Shown here piece by piece: positions 10,101 through 17,755 of a stretch of DNA of 64,000 bases (positions within the stretch are counted from its first letter, which is position 1; the number at the start of each line of letters is the position of its first letter). The stretch comes from Candidatus Scalindua sp. (GTDB lineage: Bacteria > Planctomycetota > Brocadiia > Brocadiales > Scalinduaceae). The position numbers and the translations under genes were made by a program. The stretch lies in the NCBI GenBank assembly GCA_031316155.1, contig JALDRB010000004.1, positions 62,001 to 126,000 of the forward strand. The letters run 5' to 3'. The notes beneath the pieces were generated by a model. The model was given only the letters and a program-made list of their open reading frames with translations. It searched no databases and was not told the origin of the DNA.

Positions 10101-11134
10101 CCAGTGCCATAATACTTGATATAGGACTTCCGGTTATCAACGGTTTGTCGGTAATGACAAGGTTGAAGGAGGATCCTGAGACGCGCCATATTCCTGTCCA
10201 TATCGTCTCTGCAACCGATAATAAATCAGATGCCATGAGAATGGGAGCCGTCAATTATTTGACAAAACCCGTGAGTCAGGAAGCCCTAGTACAGGCATTT
10301 CACAAACTTAACAAGATAATTTCAAAAGGTGTAAAAGAGCTACTTGTGGTGGAACATAATGAGAATCAGGCTAAAGCTCTCACCAAATTTATTGGCAATG
10401 GAGATGTCAGGATAACGGTTGCTCCTACGGCTGCTGAAGCTTATGACCACGTTTTATCCGGGAATTTTGAATGCATGATCCTGGATCTTAGACTTCCTGA
10501 TATGTCAGGGTTAGAGTTGCTTAGTAAAATCAGAAAGAATGAAGATGTTGGTTATATTCCCATTATTGTTTATACGGGTAAAGAGCTTACAAAACAGGAA
10601 AAGATCATCATTGACAAGTATGCAGAATCAATCATTGTTAAAGGTGCTGATTCAGAACGAAGAATTCTGGACGAGACAACACTGTTTCTCCATCGTGTAG
10701 AGGCAAACCTTCCAAAGGAAAAACAAGATATCCTCAGAATGTTGCACGACAAGGAGGAAATTCTGGCAAATAAAAAAATATTGGTGGTAGATGATGATAT
10801 GCGTAACGTTTTTTCGATAAAGAAGGTACTCGAAGGTAAGGGACTACAGGTTAATGTTGGCAGGAACGGTAAAGAAGGCCTGGAACGCCTCGAGAAAGAC
10901 CCGAATATTGATCTCATATTAATGGATATTATGATGCCGGAGATGGACGGGTATGAAGCTACGAGGAAAATTCGGGAGCAGGAGCGATTTAAGGATATCC
11001 CAGTAATTGCTTTAACGGCAAAAGCAATGAAAGATGACCGGTTAAAGTGTATCGAAGCCGGTGCCAACGATTACCTGGCAAAACCGATCGATACCGACAG
11101 GTTGTTTTCAATGTTGAGGGTGTGGCTATATTGA
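7103..11134 (+). CDS. Membrane hybrid sensor kinase: extracytoplasmic sensor, HAMP, GAF, coiled coil, HisKA, HATPase, three receivers
   Basis: 1343 residues. TM1 is at about 22-44, an extracytoplasmic sensor of Cache type extends to about 335, and TM2 is at about 340-360, followed by HAMP (RRIIRPVQKL). A GAF domain lies around 435-575 and a long Glu/Gln-rich coiled coil around 580-665. HisKA has NMSHELRTPL (His near 680); HATPase has DTGIGIP and GGTGLGLS. Receivers start at about 957, 1079 and 1226. The first (IEDD, ILDIGLP, TKPVS) and third (VDDD, LMDIMMP, AKPID) look complete. The second has EH instead of the acidic pair and lacks the Lys-Pro, so it is probably not switched by phosphorylation normally. 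Layout resembles Barrett-like multi-receiver phosphorelays. Downstream cheR follows directly. Confidence 0.93.
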   Translation: MIKKERSDRNRKNIFNRGLGRSLLFWFLVFSISPLAAVSVVSCYTVHRDLYNEAERTLKSVSKMKTERIRSYFSRMLIDLKQQSEMQPNIELLELLKKEFRNSCKPLRDFVRSDSCTVVADDHGEDLRNYRSTYNFHDIYLIDEQGNILFTVLGEDNLGTNLFSEKYSHTLFANACKNALETEQLTFSDYEFYVSSGNQVSGFITSVIVNNAGNKIGLIAFQFTTHQIDEIMQADFGLAKTAEIYLVGPDLKMRSNSFLAKRETVLRDIIDTDQTLFWKNELLGKTKFGETEEKIFIYEGPHGKQVLGIHSQIQIAGVPFALIAEIEKKEAFASAIRQRNAVFSILGVTVIAVVFMAIIISRRIIRPVQKLSSSVKHVIEGQFDYGIEVTSRNEIGELAESFNQMLNHLRQTMGKNESHNRFNTGKTELNISMRGVQDAQTLGENIISYLSRFLNAQVGTIYIACHDKRLEMIGSYAYKRREHLANVFNPGEGMVGQAALEKKYILVTNCPDNYLKIHSSLGECVPKNILVLPLLMDNEVKGVIELGAFHEFSDLDLHFLEQVQEGIAIALNSVSTLERLSTLLEQTQQQSEEIQAREEELRSYNEELEIHTKALQESEERLQAQQEELRASNEELEEQKRNAEKKNRELEIAQKLIEQKASDLELSSRYKSEFLANMSHELRTPLNSILLLSKLLADNKDNVLTEDQTESARSIYSSGSELLELINEVLDLSKVEAGKMELYRENMDLKDFCRAMERRFKPLADEKKLEIEIDIEEGLPAHINTDRQRVEQIVKNFFSNAFKFTKHGVISLRISRPDEQIEEFDRAKTIAFSVSDTGIGIPKEKQELIFDAFQQADGTTSRKYGGTGLGLSISRELASLLGGEIRMKSILNRGSTFTLYLRETLDSKLKTEDRPPLNPSFPSGAERVRQSVTSFEKQKTIEAIEDDRSLLSPEDKSILIIEDDPGFVKILRELSHEHGFKCLIAGDGKTGLDFALYYKPSAIILDIGLPVINGLSVMTRLKEDPETRHIPVHIVSATDNKSDAMRMGAVNYLTKPVSQEALVQAFHKLNKIISKGVKELLVVEHNENQAKALTKFIGNGDVRITVAPTAAEAYDHVLSGNFECMILDLRLPDMSGLELLSKIRKNEDVGYIPIIVYTGKELTKQEKIIIDKYAESIIVKGADSERRILDETTLFLHRVEANLPKEKQDILRMLHDKEEILANKKILVVDDDMRNVFSIKKVLEGKGLQVNVGRNGKEGLERLEKDPNIDLILMDIMMPEMDGYEATRKIREQERFKDIPVIALTAKAMKDDRLKCIEAGANDYLAKPIDTDRLFSMLRVWLY

Positions 11135-11158
11135 TTGGCACTCGATAAGGAAAATCTG

Positions 11159-12103
11159 ATGAAAGAGCTCAGCAATAGTGAAAAAATAGAATGCGACCTC
11201 TTATTACAGGCAATATTCATGAAGTATGGATACGATTTCCGGAATTATACAAAGCCCTCTATAAGAAGACGCATCCACAACAGACTCACAAGATATAATC
11301 TTAAAACAATTTCAGAAATGCAACACACGCTACTTCACAACAAGAAATTTTTTGAAACGTTACTCCTGGATATTACTATTAATGTAACGGAAATGTTCCG
11401 GGATCCCTCTTTTTTTAAAACGGTCAGAAAAACCGTAATTCCGAATCTGAAAGACCGACCGTTTGTAAAGATTTGGCATGCAGGGTGTTCAAGTGGTGAG
11501 GAAGTCTATTCCATGGCGATTTTGTTGAGGGAAGAGGGGATATGCAGGAACTTTAGAATCTATGCAACCGATATGAATGAGGCAGTTATTGACAAAGCCA
11601 AAAAGGGGATATTCTCCATTGCAAAAATGAAAAACTATACACAAAATTACATAGATTCCGGCGGAAAAGCATCTTTCGCAGATTACTATACAGCTCGATA
11701 TGATTTTGCACTCATGGATAGTTCCCTCAGAAAAGATATTGTCTTCTCTGTTCACAATCTTGTCAACGATGGTGTATTTGGTGAAATGGATTTAATAGTA
11801 TGCAGAAATGTGCTGATCTATCTTAACAAAGAGTTGAAGGATCGTGTCTTCAGCCTTTTTTGGGAAAGCTTATGCCCCGGTGGTTTTCTTTGCGTTGGCT
11901 CAAAAGAAACTGTCCGGTTTTCAACATACTCTGATAGTTTTGAAGATGTAACAAGGAAAGAAAAAATATACAGAAAAAGCTTCCATCCTCTACCAGTAAC
12001 TACTGGAGATTGCAAACTGAGTCAGTCTGCGTCTCGATCACCGGAACGCAAGGCTGAAGCAGGACTTGCGGATTACAGTATAATGACAACAGTAACGAGT
12101 TAG
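11159..12103 (+). CDS. cheR: CheR-type glutamate O-methyltransferase
   Basis: 314 residues from the ATG at 11159, which has AAGG at 11147-11150 eight bases upstream. A TTG directly after the kinase stop (11135) would add eight residues. CheR methylates receptor glutamates with S-adenosylmethionine. The N-terminal helical domain has YDFRNYTKPSIRRRIHNRL; the SAM site has WHAGCSSGEE, then IYATDMNEAVI, and the catalytic region has MDLIVCRNVLIYL. No receptor, CheB or CheA is nearby, so it may act on the hybrid kinase or an unlinked pathway. The last two codons and stop (AGT TAG) coincide with the left end of an interspersed repeat at 12096, so the original C-terminus may have been altered. Confidence 0.92.
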   Translation: MKELSNSEKIECDLLLQAIFMKYGYDFRNYTKPSIRRRIHNRLTRYNLKTISEMQHTLLHNKKFFETLLLDITINVTEMFRDPSFFKTVRKTVIPNLKDRPFVKIWHAGCSSGEEVYSMAILLREEGICRNFRIYATDMNEAVIDKAKKGIFSIAKMKNYTQNYIDSGGKASFADYYTARYDFALMDSSLRKDIVFSVHNLVNDGVFGEMDLIVCRNVLIYLNKELKDRVFSLFWESLCPGGFLCVGSKETVRFSTYSDSFEDVTRKEKIYRKSFHPLPVTTGDCKLSQSASRSPERKAEAGLADYSIMTTVTS

Positions 12104-12190
12104 CGCATCCTACACAACTCTTTCAAAATTGCTACAAGGACATCAATGTCGTTGCTTCATGCCATTTTAGGCGTGTGCTAACCGCACGCA
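12096..12190 (+). repeat. GTTAGC-ended interspersed repeat, copy 1
   Basis: About 95 bp, from CGAGTTAGCGCATCCT to GTGTGCTAACCGCACG. The ends are inverted repeats of each other (GTTAGCGCA / TGTGCTAAC), and the middle holds the palindromic GACATCAATGTC. It closely matches the reverse complement of 24395-24485. It lies between the convergent cheR and AsmA-like genes and provides the cheR stop codon. Confidence 0.8.
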
Positions 12191-12236
12191 AAACATAATT
12201 TTAAAATTCCCTAAGCATAAATTGAGTAGCCCTCTC

Positions 12237-13079
12237 TTATTTCCCGAATGGCAATATCTTCTTAAATGTTTCTGTCGCGTTTTCTACTGTTTCCTTGGTT
12301 TTTTCTCCAATCTTTTTTTCCACACCTTTTCCAGAATCAACTGCTTTATCGACGGTTTTTTTTACCCCTTCTTCCGCAGCTTTATGGGTTTCAAGAACTT
12401 TACCTTTTGCGTCCATTAACTTCCTGCTGATTTCTTCTTGAAATGGTACTAAATTAAAATTAGCAAGCTTGGCAATGGTTGTATTTTTTAAGGCTTTAAC
12501 TATGATCAAACTTGAAAGTGCGTAAGGATCCGTTATATTCTCATACCGCTCATCGATGTTTACGTTGAATTCTTTTATCTTTGGAGGTGTTCCTTTCGAA
12601 TAATCCTTATACACAACTTTACCAATCTTCAACTCCAGTATATCTATCTGAAGTTCGGGCATTTCTGTTTTTTCCCCTTTCTCATCTTTTTGTTCTTTCG
12701 TTTCCTCAACTACTCTTAATGAATCAAGATTTAGCTCACCTTTTTCATTTTTTATAATAAAAAATTCTCTTAGATTTAATCTCATAGCCTCCAAGTGTGC
12801 TTTCCCCTTAAAAAAAGAACCAAGATCATAGTCCACAAAAATTTCCGGCATATCTATCATTAACTCATCCGCATAACCGACCGGATTAAATAACCTCATT
12901 CCGTCTATACCGATGAAGGTTCTCATTAATCCGATATCCATGCTTTTTATATCCAGCTTAAGACCCGTGATGGCCCTAACCCCACTCGACACTGAAGATT
13001 TAACTATGAGATTTTTGCCAAGAAAAAGAGTTATCATTATGGCAAACATAATAGAGATAATGATAATGAATTTTTTCAT
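12237..13079 (-). CDS. AsmA-like inner-membrane protein
   Basis: 280 residues from the ATG complement at 13077-13079 (MKKFIIIISIMF); the frame stays open 28 codons further upstream but that part is not signal-like. An N-terminal hydrophobic anchor (about 3-24) is followed by a periplasmic region with features of the N-terminus of AsmA/DUF748 proteins: SGVRAITGLKLDIKSMDIG, FNPVGY, EIFVDYDLGSFF and LNLREFFIIKNEKGELNLDSL. AsmA-type proteins are linked to outer-membrane lipid transport. The last 60 residues form a Lys/Glu/Ala/Thr-rich amphipathic helix (VDKAVDSGKGVEKKIGEKTK) like LEA-type repeats. Much shorter than classical AsmA (600 or more), so a small relative. Divergent from the ymdB-like gene. 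Confidence 0.7.
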   Translation of the reverse strand: MKKFIIIISIMFAIMITLFLGKNLIVKSSVSSGVRAITGLKLDIKSMDIGLMRTFIGIDGMRLFNPVGYADELMIDMPEIFVDYDLGSFFKGKAHLEAMRLNLREFFIIKNEKGELNLDSLRVVEETKEQKDEKGEKTEMPELQIDILELKIGKVVYKDYSKGTPPKIKEFNVNIDERYENITDPYALSSLIIVKALKNTTIAKLANFNLVPFQEEISRKLMDAKGKVLETHKAAEEGVKKTVDKAVDSGKGVEKKIGEKTKETVENATETFKKILPFGK

Positions 13080-13195
13080 ACTATAAATTCCCTTCCTTAC
13101 TATGTCTGGATTATTTTTGCCTTGAACGTTGGATAACAACAGATATAATGACAGAAGTTCCAATATTTTTCAATATCCATTTTATACTTTTCTCA

Positions 13196-13993
13196 ATGTA
13201 TTTAACTATTTTAGCCATTGGTGATATTGTAGGCAAACCAGGAAGGAAGATTCTTGAGCAAAAACTTAACAATTTTATCAAACAACAAAAAATAGATTTT
13301 TGCCTTGCAAACGCAGAAAACTCCGCAAGTGGCTCAGGGATAACCATTGACATTGCTAATAAGCTTTTTTCATATGGCGTAAGCATAATAACAATGGGAG
13401 ATCATGTCTGGAAAAGGAAAGAAATATATGATTGGATGAAAACAGAAAAACGGATAATCAGACCGGCAAATTACTCTCCACTGGCACATGGAAGAGGTTT
13501 TGTCGCACTTGAAACATTGAAGGGAAACATTGTTGGCGTTATTAATCTCCTTGGCCGTGTATTCATGAAACCTGTAGATTGTCCATTCAGGGCAGCAGAC
13601 AATGCGGTGGAGGCCCTTTCAAAGATAACGAACATTATGATTGTAGACATGCACGCCGAAGCCACATCAGAAAAAGTAGCAATGGGTTGGTATTTAGATG
13701 GCAAGGTGAGTGCGGTCGTAGGGACGCATACGCATATACAAACTGCGGATGAAAGAATGCTCCCTGGCGGGACAGGCTACATAACAGACTTGGGGATGAC
13801 TGGCCCACATGAATCAGTCATTGGGAGACGTGTTGACTGTGTGTTAAAATCTATGGTAACACAGGTTCCTGTTCGTTATGAAATAGCCGACAAGGATGTT
13901 CGCATTGAAGGAGTTATTATTACCATTAACTGCTCAACGGGGAAGGCTGAAAAGATAAAGAGGATCAGGATTCCCGAAGATGTCTCTGACTGA
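13196..13993 (+). CDS. YmdB-family metallophosphoesterase (2',3'-cAMP phosphodiesterase type)
   Basis: 265 residues from the ATG at 13196 (MYLTILAIGDIVGKPGR), the family's usual N-terminus. All conserved metal-site motifs are visible: GDIVGKPGR, ANAENSASGSGI, GDHVWKRKE, HAEATSEK and GTHTHIQTAD with GYITDLGMTGP. Bacillus YmdB hydrolyses cyclic nucleotides with a di-iron centre and affects motility and biofilm. In other genomes the gene is often next to rny or xse genes; here xseA follows after 156 bp, which fits. The upstream ATG at 13148 overlaps the divergent gene's leader and is unlikely. Confidence 0.9.
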   Translation: MYLTILAIGDIVGKPGRKILEQKLNNFIKQQKIDFCLANAENSASGSGITIDIANKLFSYGVSIITMGDHVWKRKEIYDWMKTEKRIIRPANYSPLAHGRGFVALETLKGNIVGVINLLGRVFMKPVDCPFRAADNAVEALSKITNIMIVDMHAEATSEKVAMGWYLDGKVSAVVGTHTHIQTADERMLPGGTGYITDLGMTGPHESVIGRRVDCVLKSMVTQVPVRYEIADKDVRIEGVIITINCSTGKAEKIKRIRIPEDVSD

Positions 13994-14149
13994 TCGTAAT
14001 TCATTATTTTCCATTTGCACTGACTGTTTAGCCGTAAATGTTAATCGGTTAAACCGTATTAAGAGGTTATCAGATATTGCAGGCCCGGTCTGATATATAA
14101 TTCTAGCTATATTTTCCCGGCACATTGTTAATTCCCAGTATATAAAAGT

Positions 14150-15415
14150 ATGAGTACCATAAAAGCATTAAACGATCTTACGGATGTTACTCGAGATCAG
14201 GTATCTGAGCATTTTGCGCCTGAAAGAAGAATCAAGAAATTATTTACAGTCTCTGAAATTACGAGTAAAATCAGGAAATCCCTTGAACATGAATTTCCGT
14301 ATACCGGTATTGTGGGAGAAATTTCTAACCTTAGGGTGCCAAGCTCAGGACATGTTTATCTAACCCTCAAAGACAAGGGTGCTCAAATACAAGCAGTCAT
14401 CTTTAAAAACAGTGCAAGGAAGATAAAGTTTGAGCTGAAAGATGGGATGGAAGTTATCGCTTTTGGGTCTATTACTGTTTACGAACCTCGAGGTCAATAT
14501 CAATTAATCATTGATGATCTCGAACCCAAGGGTATTGGTGCTTTGCAGCTGGCATTTCAACAACTGAAGGAAAAGTTAGAAAAGGAGGGGCTTTTTGACC
14601 ATGCTCACAAAAAACCTATTCCATTTTTACCTCAAAAAATAGGTATCATAACATCGCCCACCGGCGCTGCAATCAAGGATATATTAAACATTATAGATCG
14701 ACGCTTCAATAATGTTGAGATATTGATTTATCCTGTTAAGGTACAGGGGGAAGGTGCAGCGAAAGAAATTTCTGAAGCAATTACAGAAATGAATACACTG
14801 CCGGATATAGACGTAATTATCGTGGGCAGAGGAGGCGGTAGCCTGGAAGACCTTTGGGCCTTTAATGAAGAAATTGTTGCAAGGAGCATTTTCAACTCAA
14901 CAATACCTGTAATTTCAGCAGTAGGTCACGAGATTGATATTACGATATCAGATCTCGTTGCAGACAGGAGAGCCCTAACACCTTCTGAGGCAGGAGAGCT
15001 GGTTGTACCAAGGAAGGATTTACTCCTAGATGTTATAGAAAAATGTAAAACGAGACTTTTTCAGGCACTGCTAAATAAAGTAAGGCTATCAAGAGACAAT
15101 CTCACTAGAGTTATCAATAGTTATGCAATGAAACAACCATTCGTCAGGTTTCAGAGGTTGCAGCAGAGGCTTGATGAACTCGGACAAAGGCTTAACTTAC
15201 AGGTAACACATACAGTAAAATCAAAATGGGAAAAGCTGTTGAGTCTTTCAGGTAAATTAGAAAGCCTGAGTCCCTTACGTGTTCTCAAGCGGGGTTATAC
15301 CATTACAACGAGCGTTGAGAACAATCAACCGGTTCTTGAAGTAAATGTTTTTAAAAAAGGAGACAAAATTAAGACACAATTTTTCAAGGGCAATATAATT
15401 TCTGAAGTTCTTTAA
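14150..15415 (+). CDS. xseA: Exodeoxyribonuclease VII large subunit
   Basis: 421 residues. ExoVII degrades single-stranded DNA into oligonucleotides as a complex of one XseA with several XseB. An OB-fold domain is at about 30-125 (TVSEITSKIR, GEISNLRVPSSGHVYLTLKD). The catalytic domain has IGIITSPTGAAIKDI, GRGGGSLEDLWAFNEE and SAVGHEIDITISDLVADRRALTPSEA, followed by a long helical arm and the C-terminal LKRGYTIT. About 28 residues precede the OB fold, slightly longer than usual. xseB begins 13 bp after its stop, so the subunits are cotranscribed and probably translationally coupled. Confidence 0.97.
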   Translation: MSTIKALNDLTDVTRDQVSEHFAPERRIKKLFTVSEITSKIRKSLEHEFPYTGIVGEISNLRVPSSGHVYLTLKDKGAQIQAVIFKNSARKIKFELKDGMEVIAFGSITVYEPRGQYQLIIDDLEPKGIGALQLAFQQLKEKLEKEGLFDHAHKKPIPFLPQKIGIITSPTGAAIKDILNIIDRRFNNVEILIYPVKVQGEGAAKEISEAITEMNTLPDIDVIIVGRGGGSLEDLWAFNEEIVARSIFNSTIPVISAVGHEIDITISDLVADRRALTPSEAGELVVPRKDLLLDVIEKCKTRLFQALLNKVRLSRDNLTRVINSYAMKQPFVRFQRLQQRLDELGQRLNLQVTHTVKSKWEKLLSLSGKLESLSPLRVLKRGYTITTSVENNQPVLEVNVFKKGDKIKTQFFKGNIISEVL

Positions 15416-15428
15416 AAGGAGTTAAATT

Positions 15429-15680
15429 CTGAAAAAACCAAATTTTGAAACATCATTAAAAGAACTTGAAGAGATTGTGGAACAGCTTGAAAAAGGTGAG
15501 CTGTCTCTTGATCAAACACTTGCAAAATATGAAATTGGTATTAAAATGTATACACAATGTCACAAGATCTTGGAGAGTACCGAAAAAAAGATTACTCTAT
15601 TATTAAAAAAAGAGGCAGGGGAAACATATGTTGAAGAGTTTAACTTGGAAAAGACTCATGACGTAAACAAAAGTACATGA
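15429..15680 (+). CDS. xseB: Exodeoxyribonuclease VII small subunit, apparent CTG start
   Basis: 83 residues if read from CTG at 15429 (KKPNFETSLKELEEIVEQLE), which aligns with the normal XseB N-terminus. A clear Shine-Dalgarno (AGGAG, 15417-15421) sits 7 nt upstream. No ATG, GTG or TTG exists in frame between the preceding in-frame TAA (15423-15425) and a GTG at 15477, and starting at 15477 would delete the first conserved helix. ATT at 15426 is the only other candidate. XseB is a coiled-coil helical-hairpin subunit that binds XseA. It directly follows xseA. Confidence 0.85.
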   Translation: MKKPNFETSLKELEEIVEQLEKGELSLDQTLAKYEIGIKMYTQCHKILESTEKKITLLLKKEAGETYVEEFNLEKTHDVNKST

Positions 15681-15811
15681 GAAAGCAACGATTAGGTAGT
15701 AACCAGAAATGGAAACTGTTTGCAATTTGGCAAACAGAATTAATTTTAGCATTTTAGTTACCCTTTTGGCTGAGAGAGAAGCGCAAAAAGCCAAATTATG
15801 AAAGTTCAGAT
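15681..15811 (+). other. xseB-dxs spacer with small hairpin
   Basis: GTTTGC and GCAAAC (15718-15735) form a short hairpin. Bases 15785-15803 closely resemble the 5' end of xseB (AAARCCAAATTWTGAAA), and in the dxs frame they encode KKPNYESS next to xseB's KKPNFETS. This looks like a partial duplication rather than a separate gene. Confidence 0.35.
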
Positions 15812-17755
15812 TTGACAAAAGAACTCTTAAAAAAAATAAATACTCCTCAAGATTTGCAGAAACTAAACATCGAGGAATTGCCCGATTTAGCAAAGGAGAT
15901 AAGGGGGTTTATTGTTGATGTTGTTTCTCGAATCCCTGGCCATTTAGCTTCCAACCTTGGAGTGGTTGAGCTTACCATAGCACTCCATTATACTTTTGAT
16001 TTTCTTAAAGATAAGTTGATTTGGGATGTGGGACATCAGAGCTATGTTCATAAAATCCTTACAGGAAGAAGAGAAGCTTTTTCAACATTACGGCAGTATA
16101 AGGGTTTAAGTGGCTTTCCCAATAAGAAGGAGAGCAAATACGATCCATTCATTTGTGGACATGGTGGGCACGCAATTTCAACTGCGCTTGGTTTGTCCTG
16201 TGCTGATAACATAAACGGTGTAAATCGGAAAATTGTTGCTGTTGTTGGAGATGCGTCAATAGGTGAAGGTATGTCATTTGAGGCTCTGAATCATGCAGGA
16301 GATTTAAAAAGAAATATGATCGTAATCTTAAATGATAATGAAATGGCAATTTCGGGCACGGTAGGCGCTTTTTCAAAATATTTGAACAAGATTCGTACAA
16401 CACCCCTTTTCTCTGATTTTAAAAAGGAAGTGCACCATTTATTGAAATCTTTACCTATTGTTGGCAAACGAATGGATCACACATTGGAACATATTACGGA
16501 AATTTTAAAACGTGAAATTACACCTGGCCAGATATTTGTTGACCTGGGCTTTAATTATTTTGGGCCTATCGATGGTCATGATATCAGAACGCTGATCGAA
16601 ATTTTAAATGACATTAAATCTTTGAATGGGCCAATTTTACTCCACGTGATTACGGTAAAGGGGAAAGGATTTGAACCTGCTTCAAAGAATCCGGCCCGCT
16701 ATCATAGCGCAGGTAAATTCCAAATGTGTAACGGAAAAGTGGTAGAACAACCGAAAGATTCAACAAAAGTCAGCTACACATCAGTTTTTAGCCAATCACT
16801 TGTAGAACTCGCGAAGTCTAACAAAGAAATAGTGGCAATTACCGCGGCAATGCCTGAAGGGACCGGGCTTGATGCATTTGGCAAGGCCTTTCCAAAAAGA
16901 TATTTTGATGTTGGAATGTGTGAACAGCACGCTATCGGATTAGCAAATGGATTGATAGCTGCCGGACTTAAACCGGTAGCTGCGATTTATTCAACATTTT
17001 TACAACGTGCATACGATCAAGTATTTCATGACATTTGCCTGCAAGAACACAGCATGGTACTTGCACTTGACAGAGCTGGAATCGTTGGCAGTGACGGACC
17101 TACCCATAACGGTGTCTTTGATATAGCTTACTTGAGACACCTGCCGGGGATGGTTTTGATGGCCCCGAAAGATGGTACCGAATTAAAGGCTATGTTAGGG
17201 AAGGCTGTTCAACTTGATTCCCCCGTGGCAATACGTTATCCAAAGGACGATATACCGGAAGATAATCTTGATAACGTTTGTGAAGACATTGAGGTGGGAA
17301 AAGGTGAAATTGTCAGAGAAGGCCATGATGGTGCTATTATTGCGTATGGAACAATGGTACAAACATCTTTGAAATGTGCAGATATGCTTGCTGAGCAAGA
17401 TATTCATATTACGGTTGTTAATGCACGTTTTGCTAAGCCTCTGGATGAGTCTCTCATTTTAAAAATCGTGAGTACGAACCAGATCGTCTTTACCCTGGAG
17501 GACCATGCACTGGTTGACGGATTTGGTACCGCAGTCTTGGAATTACTGAATGATAAAGGTGTAGACATTACAAATATCCAGCGACTGGGAATTCCTGACA
17601 GATTCATGGAACATGGTTCCCGTGAGTTAATATTACAATCTATTGGTATTGATGCAGAAGGCATTTATAAAAGATTTCTGTCTTGCTGGAATGATCTGGA
17701 ACCATCAAATATCAATAACAAAACTGGTTATAAGCAAGCTTCTCATTTACTATGA
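15812..17755 (+). CDS. dxs: 1-deoxy-D-xylulose-5-phosphate synthase
   Basis: 647 residues from a TTG at 15812 (TKELLKKINTPQDLQKL), the natural family N-terminus. There is no ATG or GTG in frame and no good Shine-Dalgarno, so initiation may be weak or coupled. DXS condenses pyruvate and glyceraldehyde-3-phosphate in the first step of the MEP isoprenoid pathway. Visible: DVGHQSYVHKILTGR, the thiamine-diphosphate motif GDASIGEGMSFEALNHAGDL ending near NDNEMAISG, the transketolase-like GMCEQHAIGLANG and DGPTHNGVFDIAYLR. A slightly diverged C-terminal transketolase domain follows. It overlaps nadK by 4 bp. Confidence 0.96.
   Translation: MTKELLKKINTPQDLQKLNIEELPDLAKEIRGFIVDVVSRIPGHLASNLGVVELTIALHYTFDFLKDKLIWDVGHQSYVHKILTGRREAFSTLRQYKGLSGFPNKKESKYDPFICGHGGHAISTALGLSCADNINGVNRKIVAVVGDASIGEGMSFEALNHAGDLKRNMIVILNDNEMAISGTVGAFSKYLNKIRTTPLFSDFKKEVHHLLKSLPIVGKRMDHTLEHITEILKREITPGQIFVDLGFNYFGPIDGHDIRTLIEILNDIKSLNGPILLHVITVKGKGFEPASKNPARYHSAGKFQMCNGKVVEQPKDSTKVSYTSVFSQSLVELAKSNKEIVAITAAMPEGTGLDAFGKAFPKRYFDVGMCEQHAIGLANGLIAAGLKPVAAIYSTFLQRAYDQVFHDICLQEHSMVLALDRAGIVGSDGPTHNGVFDIAYLRHLPGMVLMAPKDGTELKAMLGKAVQLDSPVAIRYPKDDIPEDNLDNVCEDIEVGKGEIVREGHDGAIIAYGTMVQTSLKCADMLAEQDIHITVVNARFAKPLDESLILKIVSTNQIVFTLEDHALVDGFGTAVLELLNDKGVDITNIQRLGIPDRFMEHGSRELILQSIGIDAEGIYKRFLSCWNDLEPSNINNKTGYKQASHLL

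Noticed and set aside
10570-11067. 165-codon open frame on the minus strand
   Set aside because: Lies fully within the third receiver region of the hybrid kinase; Ser/Ile-rich antisense shadow with no motif.
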